From NCBI GenBank assembly GCA_017562135.1, contig QEYB01001312.1, forward strand, positions 620,001 to 684,000: 64,000 nt of DNA, read 5' to 3'. The position numbers were made by a program, and so were the translations under genes. The stretch comes from Dipylidium caninum. Its lineage: Eukaryota; Platyhelminthes; Cestoda; Cyclophyllidea; Dipylidiidae. This document shows, in pieces, positions 1-14,487 of the stretch; the stretch's first letter is position 1, and every line of letters starts with the position of its first letter. The notes beneath the pieces are model-generated. The model did not search any database, was not told the DNA's origin, and was given only the letters and a program-made list of their open reading frames with translations.

Positions 1-3000
1 TGTCAGTTAGTGACATGTCTGCAACACAATAACGACCAACCGGGCAGAGAAGACTGCCTTAACGCTGGCACAAAAGCGGTCAGTTTAAGGATTCTGTGGT
101 AATGGTGGGGGGAGCTCGAGCCTCAGATCGAGGCACCCTTCCTAAGCTTTCAGTCTACTTGATTATTTTCTACGTTAATAAAACATTCCACGCCGCGCTA
201 TCCTTATTACACCCTCGGGAGGCGACCAGAGGCGCCCCATTGCGTTGCTCATTAACCTGATTAAGACTTTAGACGGGTACCCGCGGTAGAAAAAGTGGTT
301 TGTCTTGAAAAAACCTTTCTCCTCTCTAAGCAGGAATTAGATGACAATGATGATTGCGAGATGACGATTCGAAACGCCTTAATTACAGTCAAAAGAAAGG
401 CATAAAAAATTTCCACGCAAAAATCTAGACAGGATCGCAATGTCGGACTTATTTGTGCGCAAATAAATCTCCTCTCCCTGACACACCGAGAGTCAGACAG
501 GGACAGTGGGCGGAGAAATAAACTTGTCAACCTGGGACAAAACACAACACAGACACCGACATTTAGATTCACTTGCGTCAGCCAAGCCCGATCCAAGCAC
601 AGGGAACAGGGAGTAATCATCGTCTACGGAGTACCCGATGCGCAGACATTGCAGTGAAAGAAGTGAGTTAATACTTACTTCTCTGAATGTGCTTCTACCT
701 AGGAGCACTAGATGTAAACACTACATATACAATGATGAAGCATTGCTTTAAAAAAAAATCGAATATTCGGACGGAAAGAGGAAGAACTTGGTGCGCAAAC
801 TGGCAGGCGGCAAGAACAGCTTAGCGTTCTAAATGCAAGAGGAAAAGCGCAATCAAGGGCAAGTAAGAAGAAACTCAATGGACCCACAGGGCCAAGTGGA
901 TCACCCAAATCATCTCTTTAAGCCCCTTCGTAACAATCCTACTTGTTCACGTGGAATACGTAAAATTCTTCGTGAATCCACTATGCACCTCGAGGAAAAC
1001 AAGTATAATGTCATTTGTTAAGAAATCTGCCACGGTCAGCACTAACCAAGACCAATTTCCTCCTCTAATTACTTTTTGAACTACCCGATATTCGAATTGG
1101 AGTTGAGCGAAGTCGACGATGAGGAGAAGCAGAAAACTAATGGCAGGGCAGCGTTGGCAGTGGCAATGAGAGGAGGAAGTGGTGTGCCCAAAGTGGTAAG
1201 ACGTGTTCTGCTCCAGTACAAGGGCTATCTACGCATTCCATTCGGGGTGGGGGCCAACATCAGCCGGTCCCAACAAATGAACCCAAAATGGACACATACT
1301 ATCCGCCTTCTTCTTCATCTCCTCCTCCTCCTACTACTAATACTACGCTGAGAGGTCGTTCAACGAGCACATTGCACTAGTATTCTTCATTCGGACCGAT
1401 GGCTTCGAGCGGTGAAGCTAGCCTTCATGTTTCAGTTCTTCTTCGAACACTGTTACAATTACTCCTTTCATTACAGGACGAGCTTCTATCAATTCTCGTG
1501 TTGGTAAAAGACAGGAAGGACGGGGGAAGGAGGTTTAGGATGGCGAATCAAACAGACAAAATTTATTCCGCTTTTGAAGGAAAGGATGACGCCCAAAACA
1601 ATGTCGCTGTTCCCACCCGTCCGACTCTTCCTATCTTTGAGTCGCCTTCTCTGAACTGACCCGAGTACTTATGACATCATCCTTTTTGCCTTGCACCATC
1701 ATCTTTCCATGCACACTCACCTCGCCCATTCGACGGGGAGGAGAATCAACGAGAATCTTGCCGTAACCGCATTTATATAACGCAAGTCGCCCATGTCAAA
1801 GTTGTCACTTATGACTCCTAAATTGTCTACTCAATCAACGTAGGATTGCTTCCCGACTTCGGACTTGTGACACCTTTAGAGGCGGAAACTAGCCAAGACG
1901 ATTGCTTCCGATGAGATGTATAATCGGACTCTGTCAGTTTTCCAAGGATGGCCTGGTTAATAGTAAGATGAGCAAAAAAATGGAGAAAGTTCCTAGAAGA
2001 TCGAGGAAGAATACTATAGTCATATTTTCGTCATCACGTCAAATAAAAACGGCGAAAATGAGATGGTGCTAGACTTGGAAGATGAAATAAAAGACAAGTA
2101 ACTGGCATCTGTTAGGATGGCAAAACTCTGCATAGACCGAATGTTCAAAAGTCATGTCTTGATGCAACATAACGGAGGAAGCAGATAAGCCTGAGACGCT
2201 GCTGGCATCGCAGGGGTCGTGACGACGTGTGGCTAGACTGCTACCTGAAGGAATGCAGAAGCGATGCATCCGAGGGTTTGTCGCCACAAGCAGTAAGGGG
2301 TGCAGGGGGTCAGTTGAGTGCTACCACGAAATTACCACATTTTTAAGCGAAATAGATACGTAATAATTAATAAGTCCTGCTAGTAATTTCCTACAGCATT
2401 TCTCTCTCTTAGGTCACCTTAAAAGTGTGATTACTGGTAGTCTCCACAACACCACTTCTTTGCCAATGTGACCAAGTCTTGAGCAGATCATAAGCTCACA
2501 AATAATCCCACCTTTACACTTCCACACGTTCGGGATACTGCCACCGAGGGATTATTAACATGAGTCTGCTTGCCAAAAAGTTTCCCCTTACCTTCGTCTA
2601 TACCTTTTCCGTGTCTTAAAGCCATCGTCGACTGCCTCTAATTTTCTAACTTTTCCGTCGCTTTAACTGCTGCACCCCAATAAAATTAAGCCTTTGGCGT
2701 TTAGTTTATAAATGCATCAAGTAAGGAATGTAGAGGTAAGCATATCGCATTTCTTGCTCTATTTCTTCGCCTTATTTTCTGAGTTTCTAAGCATTACCTC
2801 TGAACGTTTTAAGTGACTCTAATTGCTGAATCACTGAGATTCTTCGAAAAGGATGTTATGAGGCAGACCTTTAGTCGTTGAAAATCCTCAAAAGAACTAA
2901 ATCCGTCTAAATTTATCGCTTTGGCTTTCAATTCTTGTTGTTTCCTTATGTCACTCAACTCATTGCCTTTCTACAAGGGAGTGGGACTTGGCCAAAAGTC

Positions 3001-4449
3001 CTTACAAAGCGCAAGATCACGAAAGCGGTTGGGATTCCATGAGGGAGCAAAATCACAATAGAAGCAGTTAGTAAGGAGGAGGGTAGGGGTGGGGAAGGGG
3101 AGGCAGCATGGAAGGTGAATTAGTAACGCCCCCATGAGATTATAAATAATGCGCGCGTATTCCCCTTTGATGGTCCACTTTTGGGCTCCGAGTCACTGGG
3201 TGAAGGGGGACGAGGGATGGAAACACGCTAGCACGGCCTCACAACCACATCATGCGCGCATGTATAGCATTTTTTTCTCAGCACACATACCAAATGCGTA
3301 GAACTTGATCTTTGCCCCGGTTCTCGTTAGCAGGAGGGCAAAGTTCATCTGGTGATATTTTTGGATCGGATGAGGGTAGAGGAAGGGTTAGATCATAAGT
3401 CACGATTATCTTATAAATTCCACCACGAGGTCTTACCAGCACGTGCGCAAGGTGAAAATGAAGGGTTACATTGATGTAAAAAAAGCAACAACAGTAGAAG
3501 CGGAAAGGACAGAAAAACCCTTTTTGGGGTCAAACCCTGAAAACAATGGCAGTATTATTTAGCTTGGTCTAAAGAGGAATCACCTCACAAATCAAAGGAA
3601 CTTTTCCCAGTATGCAGGCCGACGACCCTCTGCATTAGTACCCCTAAAAGGCCAGGATGCTGTGTTCGCCAATGACATCTAAAATGCGCCATTATCAATG
3701 AAAAATTGGACGATTTGCCCGAAGATGGCAAAACGTCACACCCAGGAAGGTACTCCTCTAATGGAGTCTAAATGTATAACGCAAGTATGCTGGCCAGGTT
3801 GGTCTTTTATGCAAAAGCATATTTCAATCACACAATTCTTCCGCCTATGCATAAAATTACTTGTCGACTCATGGGCTAAATGAAGTACCAAGCAAATAAC
3901 TCGAAGACTGCGACAACCACAGCCTTTCCCCCCTTGTGAAGAAATGTGACGCTTGTTTTTGAATGTTCGGCAACAGGAAAACAAACTAACTGGCAATGGC
4001 CGAGTTTGAGGGAACTTCGAGATTAGTAATGGGACGCGGTCGCAGCACAAAACTACTAACGATAATGGTGCAAACACGAAAAATGTCCAACAAGAACGGG
4101 ATCCAAGTAAAAAAGAAAGGAGTACAAAGACAGCCAAGCTGCCGAATGCGCTCACGTCGCGGTGATGAAGGGCACAGACATCTGATATTGCGGTAAAGAG
4201 TATTTTAAACAAGAACAATGGTCAAAGGGAACATAGACTGCCACACTAAATATTAAAATAACATAGGAGGTTTTCACACCCGCTATCGCGAATTCGAATT
4301 TCAAAGCTGAACCTTCCCCGCTCCCCGAGATGAGTTGGCAAAGTAACCTAGGGAAAGTTACTGGTGGGAAAGCTACACCGACTAGCACCGAGGGCATCGT
4401 TGTGGAATAGCATGCCACTTTGACTGTGCACAATAAACCAGCTCGGAGA

Positions 4450-4465
4450 GCCACGTGCACGTGGC
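4450..4465. promoter_or_regulatory. Double CACGTG palindrome
   Basis: A perfect 16-bp palindrome made of two adjacent CACGTG E-boxes, the core site of bHLH factors such as Myc/Max or USF types. No start of transcription was recognised next to it. Confidence 0.4.
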
Positions 4466-4701
4466 TTATAGTCACCCCTTTGAAGAGTGAAGTAGGCGCC
4501 GTACAGTATAAAAACGTGCCCATTAATTGCCACCGGAAGAATGTTTGGAATCAGTCCAGATGGAACAGTTTTTATCAAAGTAAACATGTTTAACTACTCT
4601 TGTGCAACGCGTGAGAAATGCCCATAGGTGGAGAAGGCACGGCACTGTTTCTGTAAGGCATATTCACAAGAAATCGGGACTTTGGATAGTAGAAAGATAA
4701 A

Positions 4702-4717
4702 CCCCCCGGGGGGGGGG
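4702..4717. repeat. C6G10 homopolymer junction
   Basis: Six C followed directly by ten G. It can fold back on itself and is prone to length error. Confidence 0.8.
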
Positions 4718-4787
4718 ACATAACAAACGTTACTTCTTTTAAGACTCACTCCTCTGCTGCAATTCTGTACAAATCAGAGCGGTTGAA

Positions 4788-5022
4788 CTAACATTTCAGA
4801 CACTCCGGATCGGAAAGACCAAGCAGTAAAACCGAATTTTCCGAGAAAGGCGATGTTTGCCAGGACTTAAAACCGTGTCGTGCAAGATAGTCAGTGCGAG
4901 AGCCTTTGTCGTTCAAACATTTTAGTACCGGTAGGTGCGCAGTCAGCACAGTGCACTCGGAGTCCTCCCTAACGGTACGTGAAGGGACATCGCCTTCCTT
5001 CGCAAGAGGCCACATCATTAAA
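4788..5022 (-). CDS. Possible C-terminal exon
   Basis: An AG at 5,024-5,023 precedes one leftover base and 77 codons closed by TAG. The peptide contains VREDSECTVLTAHLPVLKCL and ends LLLGLSDPECLKC. It could end the minus-strand gene whose exons lie at 7-14.8 kb, but no phase link or polyadenylation signal was found. May be chance. Confidence 0.25.
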
Positions 5023-7061
5023 CTGTTTTGTTGAACATGTTCAGTTGAGAGGATGCACCCTGGGAACTACGAAAGGTAGGGAGATTGACTTGTCGCTCGT
5101 ACTTTGCGCATGTTATCGCCACATTTATATACTCAATTAAACTGCAACGTTAGAAAAAACATGCACAATCGCAGCAAACAGGACGCTTATGCTTGAAAAA
5201 ACACAAACAAAAGGCATTACGCTGCTACGGCCGACACGAATAATATGACGGGTGTACTAATTAACCTTGGCATTTGTGGCAAGTTAAAGCACTTGCACGG
5301 TTGGTTGAGAGTGAAATACCAGGGTCTGTGAGACATCCTCCGCCATGACCCGAGGTTTACAGAGGCCAGGAGGCCGAAACGTGGCCGGAAGGTCATGCCG
5401 CCATGAGGGAATTAAAATCAGGAAGGAGTAGGGTATGTGCAATTTAACCGTGGAATCAGAAAGCACCCAAACAGTGCCCTAGATATCCCTATCGCAAGGC
5501 GTGATGGAGACGCGATAGAGGTACAAAAGGAGGGAACTTAGGACTGGGAACGTTGCATGGTAACTCGTACTTTACACAAATATATCATCATTTGAACAAA
5601 TTAGCTCGGACAATGTGCACTCTACAGAACCAGCAAGGAGAGCAGGAACTCGTTAAGTGAAGTGTTTTAAAGTACACACAACCGAGAATCCAACAGAAAT
5701 GCGATATAAAATTTATCCCACCCTTAGGGAGGCAAGCAAAGAATTACAAAAGATAAGTGTACTCGTGCACTATTGCCGATGGACGAAATAAAAATGCAAG
5801 CAGAGCCATGACAAGATGAAGATGCGGAGAAGGCAGAGCAGGGCAGGGAAGAGGGAGCAAGCGGACACATGCCTCCCTCCCAATCCACAAAGCCTCTTAT
5901 CGTGGCATCGATGGATGAGAGCCGACCAAAGATAAAGTAGATGAAATTCGTTAGGATTGATGCAGCAAAATGGTAGCTTGCGGCTCTAGGCGATAACCGT
6001 TGGGCTAGGTGAAGAGGCCAGATGGGGAAGTTTTAGGGAAGGGCAGCCTAAAAATAACTCTATCCACTATGCTTTCTAATAGGCAGAAGTGGGTTTGAGA
6101 GTGGGAATGGCCAGCGGTGCTTCGCTTCTGTAGTGCACAGGAAAAGTAAGAACATTCCGTTGTAATATTCAAAAAAGGGCAAGACAATTACTTGAATAAA
6201 GAACGAGAATGTGCTATCCTGGCGGTTAGCTGGTACAGTTATCGGGCTAATGTGAGTGAGAGGGAGATAAAGCGTTGGATGTTCGTCGCTAGGGAGCAGC
6301 TTCCCCTCACCCAACTAAAGGCGGTGGCACAGGCCGAGGGACAAATTAACTATCCTCGTCATTCTTCTTCTTTTTCAATTTCTCTTCTAAACGATAATTG
6401 AAAAAATTCGGTGGGAAACGTGTGTTTGTGTGTTGTTGCCGAGGGTCTGCAGTCGGGGTGTTAAGCCAGGGGATAGGAAAGATAAACAAAAAAATATAAG
6501 GGAAAAAGATTGATTAATGCCGTTAAGAGTTGTGAAGAAACTTTTCTTGTAAAACAATTCCTCACCATCCAGATCTGGGAGATTAGTGAGATTCACTTCA
6601 GATTTTAATATTTAATGAAAGTTTGGAAATAGTTGTCAGCAGAAAAGGCTAAAATTATAAAAGCCAAAAAAACTTAGTCTCAGGCCACACTTGGTAATTT
6701 TCTATTTGTGATCCTCAAAGAAAAATTTAAGACGGTTAAAAAAAACTTCGTCCTACCTAATCAAAGAGCTCAAAAACTGCGGTCAAAGGAAAAGCTCCTA
6801 CTTCCAACACAGAGGAATTTTAAGTTTAAAATGGAATTCCGTTATCAATGCCTGTTTAGTAGGTTTGCTAGTTCTACTTTGCCGTGGAAATTTGTCAAAA
6901 ACTGAAGAGGAGGGTCTGGAAAATGGTAATTACAAATGCAGCTTCTTTTGTAATTTTCAACTTCTCACTTCAAATTACCATGAAGTAAATCAGGCTGGGA
7001 GGTGGACAAAAGGTTTCAGTAGCTTGTCTAATTTCAAAAAGAAGAAATAATGAAAACTTAC

Positions 7062-7346
7062 TAAAGGCGATAAAATCATCGGATCTGGGGTAGGGATGAA
7101 AGAATTCTGAGTTTGTGGAGGCTGAGGAGGAGTTGGCCTGAGAAAATGAAGGTAACTGGCCTTGAGACCTGGACGATTGTTGTTGCATTTGCTGTTGTTC
7201 TGGCTCCTGGCCTCCCTCCTCCTCCTCCTCCAGTTCCTGATTTCGTTGTCCGTCCACCCCAACCCCGAGAGTGTTACGCAGGTGATGAAAAGAAGTCTTG
7301 TCTTCGTCTCTCCGAGGCGAACTCGCCGACGGAGAGTTGAACCAGA
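7062..7346 (-). CDS. Exon of the unidentified gene, Gln/Glu/Ser-rich
   Basis: Acceptor ctccttgttcgccag leaves two bases that complete the codon from 8,429, and the donor is TTTA|GTAAGT. 94 codons encode a disordered segment: ELEEEEEGGQEPEQQQMQQQ, then Ser-rich. The triplet run gives poly-Glu and poly-Gln. Probably near the C-terminus of the protein, but the next exon was not found. Confidence 0.58.
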
Positions 7347-8428
7347 CTGGCGAACAAGGAGGTAGCCTATGGGTCGGGAGAGAAGTGAAGAGAAATTGAG
7401 GCACTGGTGTTAAGAATTAAGGTCGTTCAGATTGAATAAGCCTTAAGGGCGGTAATAGGAGAAAGTGGCTGACAGGCGATCCACGAACGACTGGGGGAGA
7501 GATTTACCTAATGACTATGTGGGAAGTATTAATTACGGGTCGACATCATTCTGCTGCTCGTGAAGACAACCCACGAAATGAGGACTTCCCAAACACATGG
7601 GGGAAGCACGAATCTCACAATGCCATTCTCCACATCCAGGGGTTCGCTCTTTCTTGGGAAGACCAAAAAGGGAAACCATGGCAAGTGAATAGAGTGCCTG
7701 TTCAATAAAATGGTCTGCCACTTTCTTGAATAGAGGGACATGTGCTCTCCCCCTCCTAAAGCAAATTTCAAGGGGATATCTGAAAATATGCCCAAAATGT
7801 ATGGTACAAAAAAAAATAGTTCAAGTTGAAACACAGAGATGACTGACCAAACTAATCAAGACTCAATTAAGAAGGGAAAAAAAGGCCTACTACTACCACT
7901 ACATTGAACAAATTAAGCTTCTAATTAGACCTGTTGGAAACGGTGAGACCATGCACAGATAATAGTTTTTTCCTCGTAAAAGTATTTTAAGAACAGCATT
8001 TCGGAATGTCCCATCTTAACCTCATGTGGACCTAAAAACCTGCCATAAAACCATGGCCATTTCACTTCTGGGAATGAATTTTTAGGTTAGGGAATGCACC
8101 GACATTCCCATGATTCCCATTTGTTTCTCCCCCTTGTCTGCGAATATAAAGATAGCGCAAAGCGAGAATCAGGTGCGGAATCCAAAACCTCAAGCTCACC
8201 AAGGAGAGTAGCGTCAGCGGATAGAAAAGGGCAATACAGAAGAACCGATTCGCCTTCAACCACATTTAGATATTCTCGTTAGTAAATGATAGAAGATGAG
8301 TTTCAAAGCTGCGGACAAAAACAAAATATACTTCCTCTTGAAATCTTTTCAGCCACGACAAATGCTTTTGCAATGAGAGTAACAATAATGGTAGAGAGTA
8401 GAGGTTAAAAATGTTAACCGTAACTTAC

Positions 8429-8843
8429 ACATTTCCGCCAAAACTCGACAGACTGGTGAGCTTCCAAAGAGAGAGGAAAGGAACTGACCACAAAGCATAC
8501 ACAACGAATCGTCCGTAGAGTTAATGGCGGCGTCTCTCGCGGCTGAGATCGCAGCCGGACTGCTGGCGGATTTGCCACGCTGCGGTTCCATGCTCGACAT
8601 GGGGACCGCAATATTGGACTTGGAGGGTCTGAGATGGCTCAACAGACTTTGAGAACGGGGATCAGGTCTAATAGAGGTGGTGAGTTGGCGTGGAGAGGAG
8701 CCCAAGAAGGATGAGAGTTTGATGATTTCCTGAGTGCACGACTCGGAGGATTCCGTGAAACCGGAATGCGGCGAGGTGAAACAGACGGTGTAGACGCCGA
8801 TGTATTGAATCACCAAAGGATCCATGTGATGCATCTCAGAAAA
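8429..8843 (-). CDS. Exon of an unidentified gene
   Basis: Acceptor ctttcgctcttccattattctag and donor ATGT|GTAAGT are both strong. 138 codons in phase 0, one base over. The peptide starts FSEMHHMDPLVIQYIGVYTV, has a Ser/Pro-rich middle (SLLSHLRPSKSNIAVPMSSM) and ends with a Cys-containing helix (DDSLCMLCGQFLSSLFGSSP). It joins in phase to 7,346. No domain recognised. Nothing in the neighbourhood suggests a role. Confidence 0.62.
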
Positions 8844-10389
8844 CTAGAATAATGGAAGAGCGAAAGAAAAGCGGTTAAAGGTAAATGCCAAACTGTTGCC
8901 GCACGGTGGGGAATTGGGTGGGTGTGGTAGGTGGGAGTAATTATAAGAAAGCAAGAAACACTCATTCTTCCAATATCATTCCTTTTTATATGCCGGAAAT
9001 ATTGATTGTAATAAGAAGGCCCGTAGAAGAATCGACTCTGATGTCTGTTTAATGCAATAGCGGAAGTAGCGACATAAAAAAGGGATATCTGTCCTTTTAG
9101 AAGAGCATCTCTGAGCTCAAAAAAGAACTTTGGACAATTAAACTAGATCTAGATCTCACAGTTACCAAGTTTTCCTTCACAAAATAAATGCAGCATGGTC
9201 ATCATCAGAGAGCCGGGAAGTTAACCACCACAGTGGTGCTGAATCAGCAATACTGCGCCTAAAAAGTAATCGAAAAAATCAGCAATCAAGGAGGATGCCT
9301 AAGGGAGGACAAATAGTCTTTTTTTGTTTCTGCATCCTAAGTCCTGTTAAAAATGGTTTGTATAAATACTCTGCTGAAGGCGGGAGGGAAAGAATGAGGG
9401 AGAAGGAGGTGTGCGCGTTGACCGGTGCATCCACGACGCTGGCTACAGAGTGATCGAGGCTGTGCTCGAGGGGGTGGGACCGGTTGAGGAGGGTAAAAGG
9501 TTTAAGGAAGCGCAATTGTGACAAATGACGCAAATTCCGCGTTTTTAATAAATAACGTCTGAATAGATGCATCCAAGGGAGCCTTCTTACATTTTCTTGT
9601 GTGAATTATAAGCACCAAAATACTCCGATACTTTCAATCCAGAAGGGTTTTTTAAAATAAGAAAAAAACTTTGAGGTAATTTTGATACCAACTAAGACAA
9701 ATATTGCTTTCCAACAAAAGATGATTAAGAATAGTTAGTAAAAAGATGAAATCGTATAACTATCTAACGTATCCCTAAAAAATGAGAAGGGTGTGACCTG
9801 TGGAAAAGTGGAATTTCAAGAGTTGTAAGGAGAAGAGGATGAAGCAGATGTGATTGCGAAACCATGTTAAAGCATCCGTCCAGTTTACTCCGAAGAATTG
9901 AGAGTGACAAGTTAGAGAGCAACGCAAAGACTCGCGTTGGTTGCATGAAGGAAACAATTTTGAGTAAGGCAGAGGCACACATTCGTCCCAGGCGATGCAA
10001 CCAAAGTGGCGAGCAACTATGTGGACAAAGCAAGAACCTTGCACAATCGGCCAATAGGAGTGGATAAGGCAATTGGGAGGAATGTACTCATCAGATGAAT
10101 TGAATTTAGATAAAATTAGTTGGTTGAGGACAGAATGGCTTCGTGAAAACCAAACTAAGGTGACATGCAATAACATAGTTCTATTTCGGACCGAAAAAAG
10201 ACCGGGCAAGGAGAACAGGGAAAGCAAAAAAGGTCATCAGGGTTACGCCGCGGAATGCTCAAATTAAAAAAACGATCAGAGGCGCATGAGATGAGGCGTT
10301 TGTGGCTCAAACGTAAAGTGGAACAAACAGAGCCCACCATATATCATCAACCTTCCGTCCCACACACCCCGCGTAACTGCACTACTAAC

Positions 10390-10499
10390 TTTTAAGGGGG
10401 GCCGAAAGCAAGTCAAGGAAACGCTGTCGTCGAGGTTTTCGGCTCTCCACGCCACAAGGCCGGCATATTGGCGGAATCGTGAGGAGCTGGTAAAAATCA
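10390..10499 (-). CDS. Possible exon of the unidentified minus-strand gene
   Basis: Acceptor gatttttttactgcag, donor AAA|GTTAGT, 110 nt. The frame reads DFYQLLTIPPICRPCGVESR and then RFLDLLSAPLK, a convincing helix. A longer frame overlaps it but lacks splice support. Phase 2 in, phase 1 out. Confidence 0.35.
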
Positions 10500-11805
10500 C
10501 TGCAGTAAAAAAATCCGTTGACATATTGGGAGAAGATGGCAGATAAAACGAGTAAGCCTCATGAGTTACAATTGTCATGGCCTCAAAAATAATGGTGCTT
10601 ATTAAAATTTGGCCCCTTTGTGGTCTGAGTTTATGAGAGCAAAGTGGAAATAGCCTACTGAAAGACTTCATGGTTTGAAAATCGACCTCACACATCCTGT
10701 TGCTGCCATTAAATATCTCCCAAGTTTGGCAGTCCGTCCCGCCTAAAATTCCAAGCCGAAAATTCTCCTAAAATTAATATTCCGTGTGTGGACGGCTGCC
10801 TCCACGGCCCTACCGGCCCACTTGCTCTTAATAAACGCACCGCTCTCTGGCAGCCCGTCTAAGGTGCAGCTACCGGTGCCAGGGGAAGGAAGGCAAAGTC
10901 GACTGCGAAACCAGCAGAGTTTACATAGAATGCACGACTTTACCAATACTACAAGCAGATTGGTGAGACTACACCTCCGAACAATCAAACAAAACACTCG
11001 TAGAGGTCGAATTGGTGGAATGAGGAGGCAATCTTTGCATCGGCAGACTCAGCAACTACCCTCTCAAATTGCACGTAAAGGACAAGTTCTCTGTTGCACG
11101 GGAAACGTCAAATACATTTCTGTTAAACCCTACGCCCTGTTGCCAAAATACAGAATGCAAAGCAATTTCTCAGACCGTTTCTCTTTCATCATCCACTTAC
11201 ATGTGCCATTCAGAGGCGCATTAATTTCGTTTTGCTATTTTTCCCATGTCGGCCCTTAAATCTTAGCAATACGGACACCGTTGCAAGGTACCATTCGGCA
11301 TTGAAAGAATCTATGCCCTCTTCGAGAGAGCAAATATGCCATGCAAAACGTAACAGGCTGCCAACAATACGACGCCTAACTTATCAAGTGAAAGCCATAA
11401 TAAGGTATTTAAGTCCGGAAGTCGGTCCATTATGTGCGTCAAAGGGATTAGAAGCTGAGTGGTATGGGTGTGGTCTGAACAGAAGCTTAAGGCTCCGACG
11501 TGAAGGCCGAATAGTAAGGCATATTAATGGCTTTTGCAACCATGTACAAAGTGGCTCTGAGGGCATTCATCTTTCGTGTGTGGTATTGCGGCCATTTCAC
11601 CTTTAGCACAAGTTTATGCACAACTGTACATTCATTCATCAATGTCTCTTCGCTGCGACTAAAAAAGAGTAGACATGTATTGCAAGTAGATTGCTCTCAA
11701 ATCCACTCAAGCCTAACCGTCAGCAGTGGAACTGAGAGAGTTAGGAAAGGCACCGACGCGCGGCGATTAATTACGTACAAAGTAATAATGAAAACTCCGG
11801 CATAC

Positions 11806-11931
11806 TTAGAGGAATGACGAGCAATGGTCCCATTGCACACAACTCCAACCTAGGTAAGGTACGACGATTGAATAGCCTCTCATATGTGTTGGCGGCGAAA
11901 AAGGCTGATGCTTTAGATGGTGATTTTACAC
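11806..11931 (-). CDS. Possible exon of the unidentified minus-strand gene
   Basis: Follows a long pyrimidine tract and ccttctatcaccag; ends CTAA|GTATGC. The peptide includes SKASAFFAANTYERLFNRRT and CAMGPLLVIPLS. Needs a phase-1 exon upstream, which 14,488 is not, so a linking exon would be missing. Confidence 0.38.
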
Positions 11932-13171
11932 CTGGTGATAGAAGGAAAGGAGGAACAAAATCCGGCATTAGGGCGTAGAAGTGGAGACGAGAAAACGATG
12001 GCAAGAGTTGAGTTCCGTTGGGGTGAGGTGAGTTGGGGTGCGTGGGGAAAAATCTTAGCATTCGCCTTCGCATTGGGCACAGCCTTGACAGGATCGACGA
12101 TACGCCGGTGAGATTAATATTGCCGTGACAGGGGAGAATAAATGCTGATCCTCCTCTACGATTGCTGCTTTCCCATCGATTCGCGGATGAAGAGGACCTC
12201 GTTCGACCTTTCTCGCCACCTCCACCCAAACAATGCAATAAATTATGGGACACAAGAATTATAGCTCCCTACTACGGACTTGATTAAATAAATAATAATA
12301 ACGCGCATTCCGGAATAATGTTAATAAAAGAGCAAAAAGTTACGACTTCAAAGTAGGGGAAAATGAAGTTTATGGCTATAGATTAATTGGGGGAAAGGTG
12401 AGATTTACCGAGTAAAAATAAACGACGAGGGCTCACAAATGCGGAACCACGTCAAACACAGGAAAAAAAGGAGAATCTGCAATTGACAAAACGGATGGAA
12501 AGTGTTAAAACAATCAACGATGGCGCTAATAGAAAAAGGCGCCGAGGAATCCTAGACATAAAATTGGGAATCCAACCACTAAAAGATATGTACGCCATTG
12601 ACAAGTCCTAAATGTGAAAAGTACACCTTTCATATCGGTACCGCCGGAGTCTACAAGGAGGACGTATTATCAACGGCAAAAGGCCATGGCGCTGATGACT
12701 GTTAGCCCGAGAGATATCCATTTGCCGTTGACATGCAGGGGGATTAACGGTGGCAACCCAGTAAAGGGTGTTACAACCTGAACCCGCCTCTCCAGTATAT
12801 CAGTCCTCAGCAAAGTTATTTCCTACTCAGCCAAGTGGCGAATGCGACCGTCAACTGTCAATAAAGCCCTTTTATCCAACAGGGCAGATAATCGCCGAAA
12901 GGGGCAATAATGAAAACATTTTCCGTGTATAAGCAATTTACGAGTAGTTCATTGTTTGCGCAACTAGCTGGCAAGCGCATGTAAACAGTATCGGCGACAG
13001 CGGAATCGCAGAAACGAAAATGTCAGGCAAATCGCCAACTTCGCCGTCTGAATGGATCAAGTCAGACGTCAAACGACAAAAAAGCAAGCTTCTGAAGAGA
13101 TGTTTAAAAAATGCCAAAATAGCTTTACTCCATCATTTACATGGACACCATGAGAAATAAAATCGAAAGGA

Positions 13172-13183
13172 GGGGGGGGGGGG
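13172..13183. repeat. Poly-G run (12)
   Basis: Twelve G in a row. On the minus strand it is a C tract inside a long pyrimidine-rich stretch. Confidence 0.8.
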
Positions 13184-14487
13184 TTAAAGGGGAGACGTTA
13201 AACTGCAAACATGTAAAATTGGAAGCCGTGTGAATTAGACGTAGGCATAAGTTAAATGGTTGGGGGAGGACGAACAGGGTTCGAGGAGGGAATTTTTCTA
13301 GGGTGAAAGGTAAGACCGGTTGACCTCTCCCAACGCACAAGGTGACGAAAACTAAGCGATTAGGCTGTTTTCGTCGGTGCCCAAATGAGGCGGGGACTGA
13401 GTAGGTAGGAGAATAAGGAGGCACCACTCGGATTGCGGATACGGACAATGCCTATTGACATGACAAATCGTCTGGCCTCAGGCAATAAGAATTTTCAAAA
13501 AAGTTATCGGCGAAGTACTACTGTCCGAATGAACTAGTCTGACGTCCGATCACCCAACAGTCCCTTTTATGTCGCTACCCAAGTCGAGAAAGCCTGAATG
13601 ACATCGGATGGAGGCCTTGCAAAATAGGTTGACTTGATATAAGTACTAAGGCGCAGAGTATAAAAAAGTACGCGAGGTTAAGAACACTCGTGCACATGAT
13701 AAACCGCCAATTGTAAGGACAGAGTAGATCTACTTAAAAGCCGAAACACTCATCACCAAGATTAAATTCGTGATACGGGGGGAGGGGGGAGCTGGGGAGT
13801 TGGTGGTCTTCGGGGAGTGAGTTGCCCCCCGATCCTAACGGTATACGTGTCCACCGCATTAATCTGCTCGTCCCATCTTGAGAGGCAGCATAATGCATGG
13901 ACAAAGAGGTCTTTTGAAGCAGTATACGTGCTGGTCCACGTCAGCACAAAAGTGGAAATGAGTAGTCATTCCCAAGTCAAATTAGAACTGTAAATCGCAT
14001 GAAACTTCAATAAAAGTCAACAGTACCGTGAATAGACCACAAACAGTAACGGGCAACTAATTATTTCTACGATATCTGCTTTCATCTCTCGACCGTGTAC
14101 TGAACAGAATGGCAGTGAGCGTGAAAGATGTGGGGTCGCTCGCCAACACAATTAAGTATTTACTTTCCATCACAGGCATCAAAACCATCACCTTAGTGAG
14201 AGAGCGCGAAAACTCAAACTGTTGCCTTTGTGTTCCTATTCAGCGGTTCTTACAATCACCCTTGCGATCATTCGTCACGTGGAATGTCTACCTGGCAACC
14301 GAATAAACGTGGACTTTGGCGATAATTCAAATAAAAATACTCTCGCAAGGATGGTTAATAAACAAAATTGAGAACACTTTTAGCTCAGAAAAAAGTGTAC
14401 GCTGAATATCAAAACACTCGTAACAGGGACAAATCGCGCAAGGTCATTTCGAAACTAATAACACAAAAATGCCACTAATGAACATAC

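Larger units (their letters stand above)
1..4787. other. No gene recognised
   Basis: AT-rich sequence with only short open frames lacking splice support on either strand. Contains a double E-box palindrome at 4,450 and a C6G10 run at 4,702. Confidence 0.6.
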
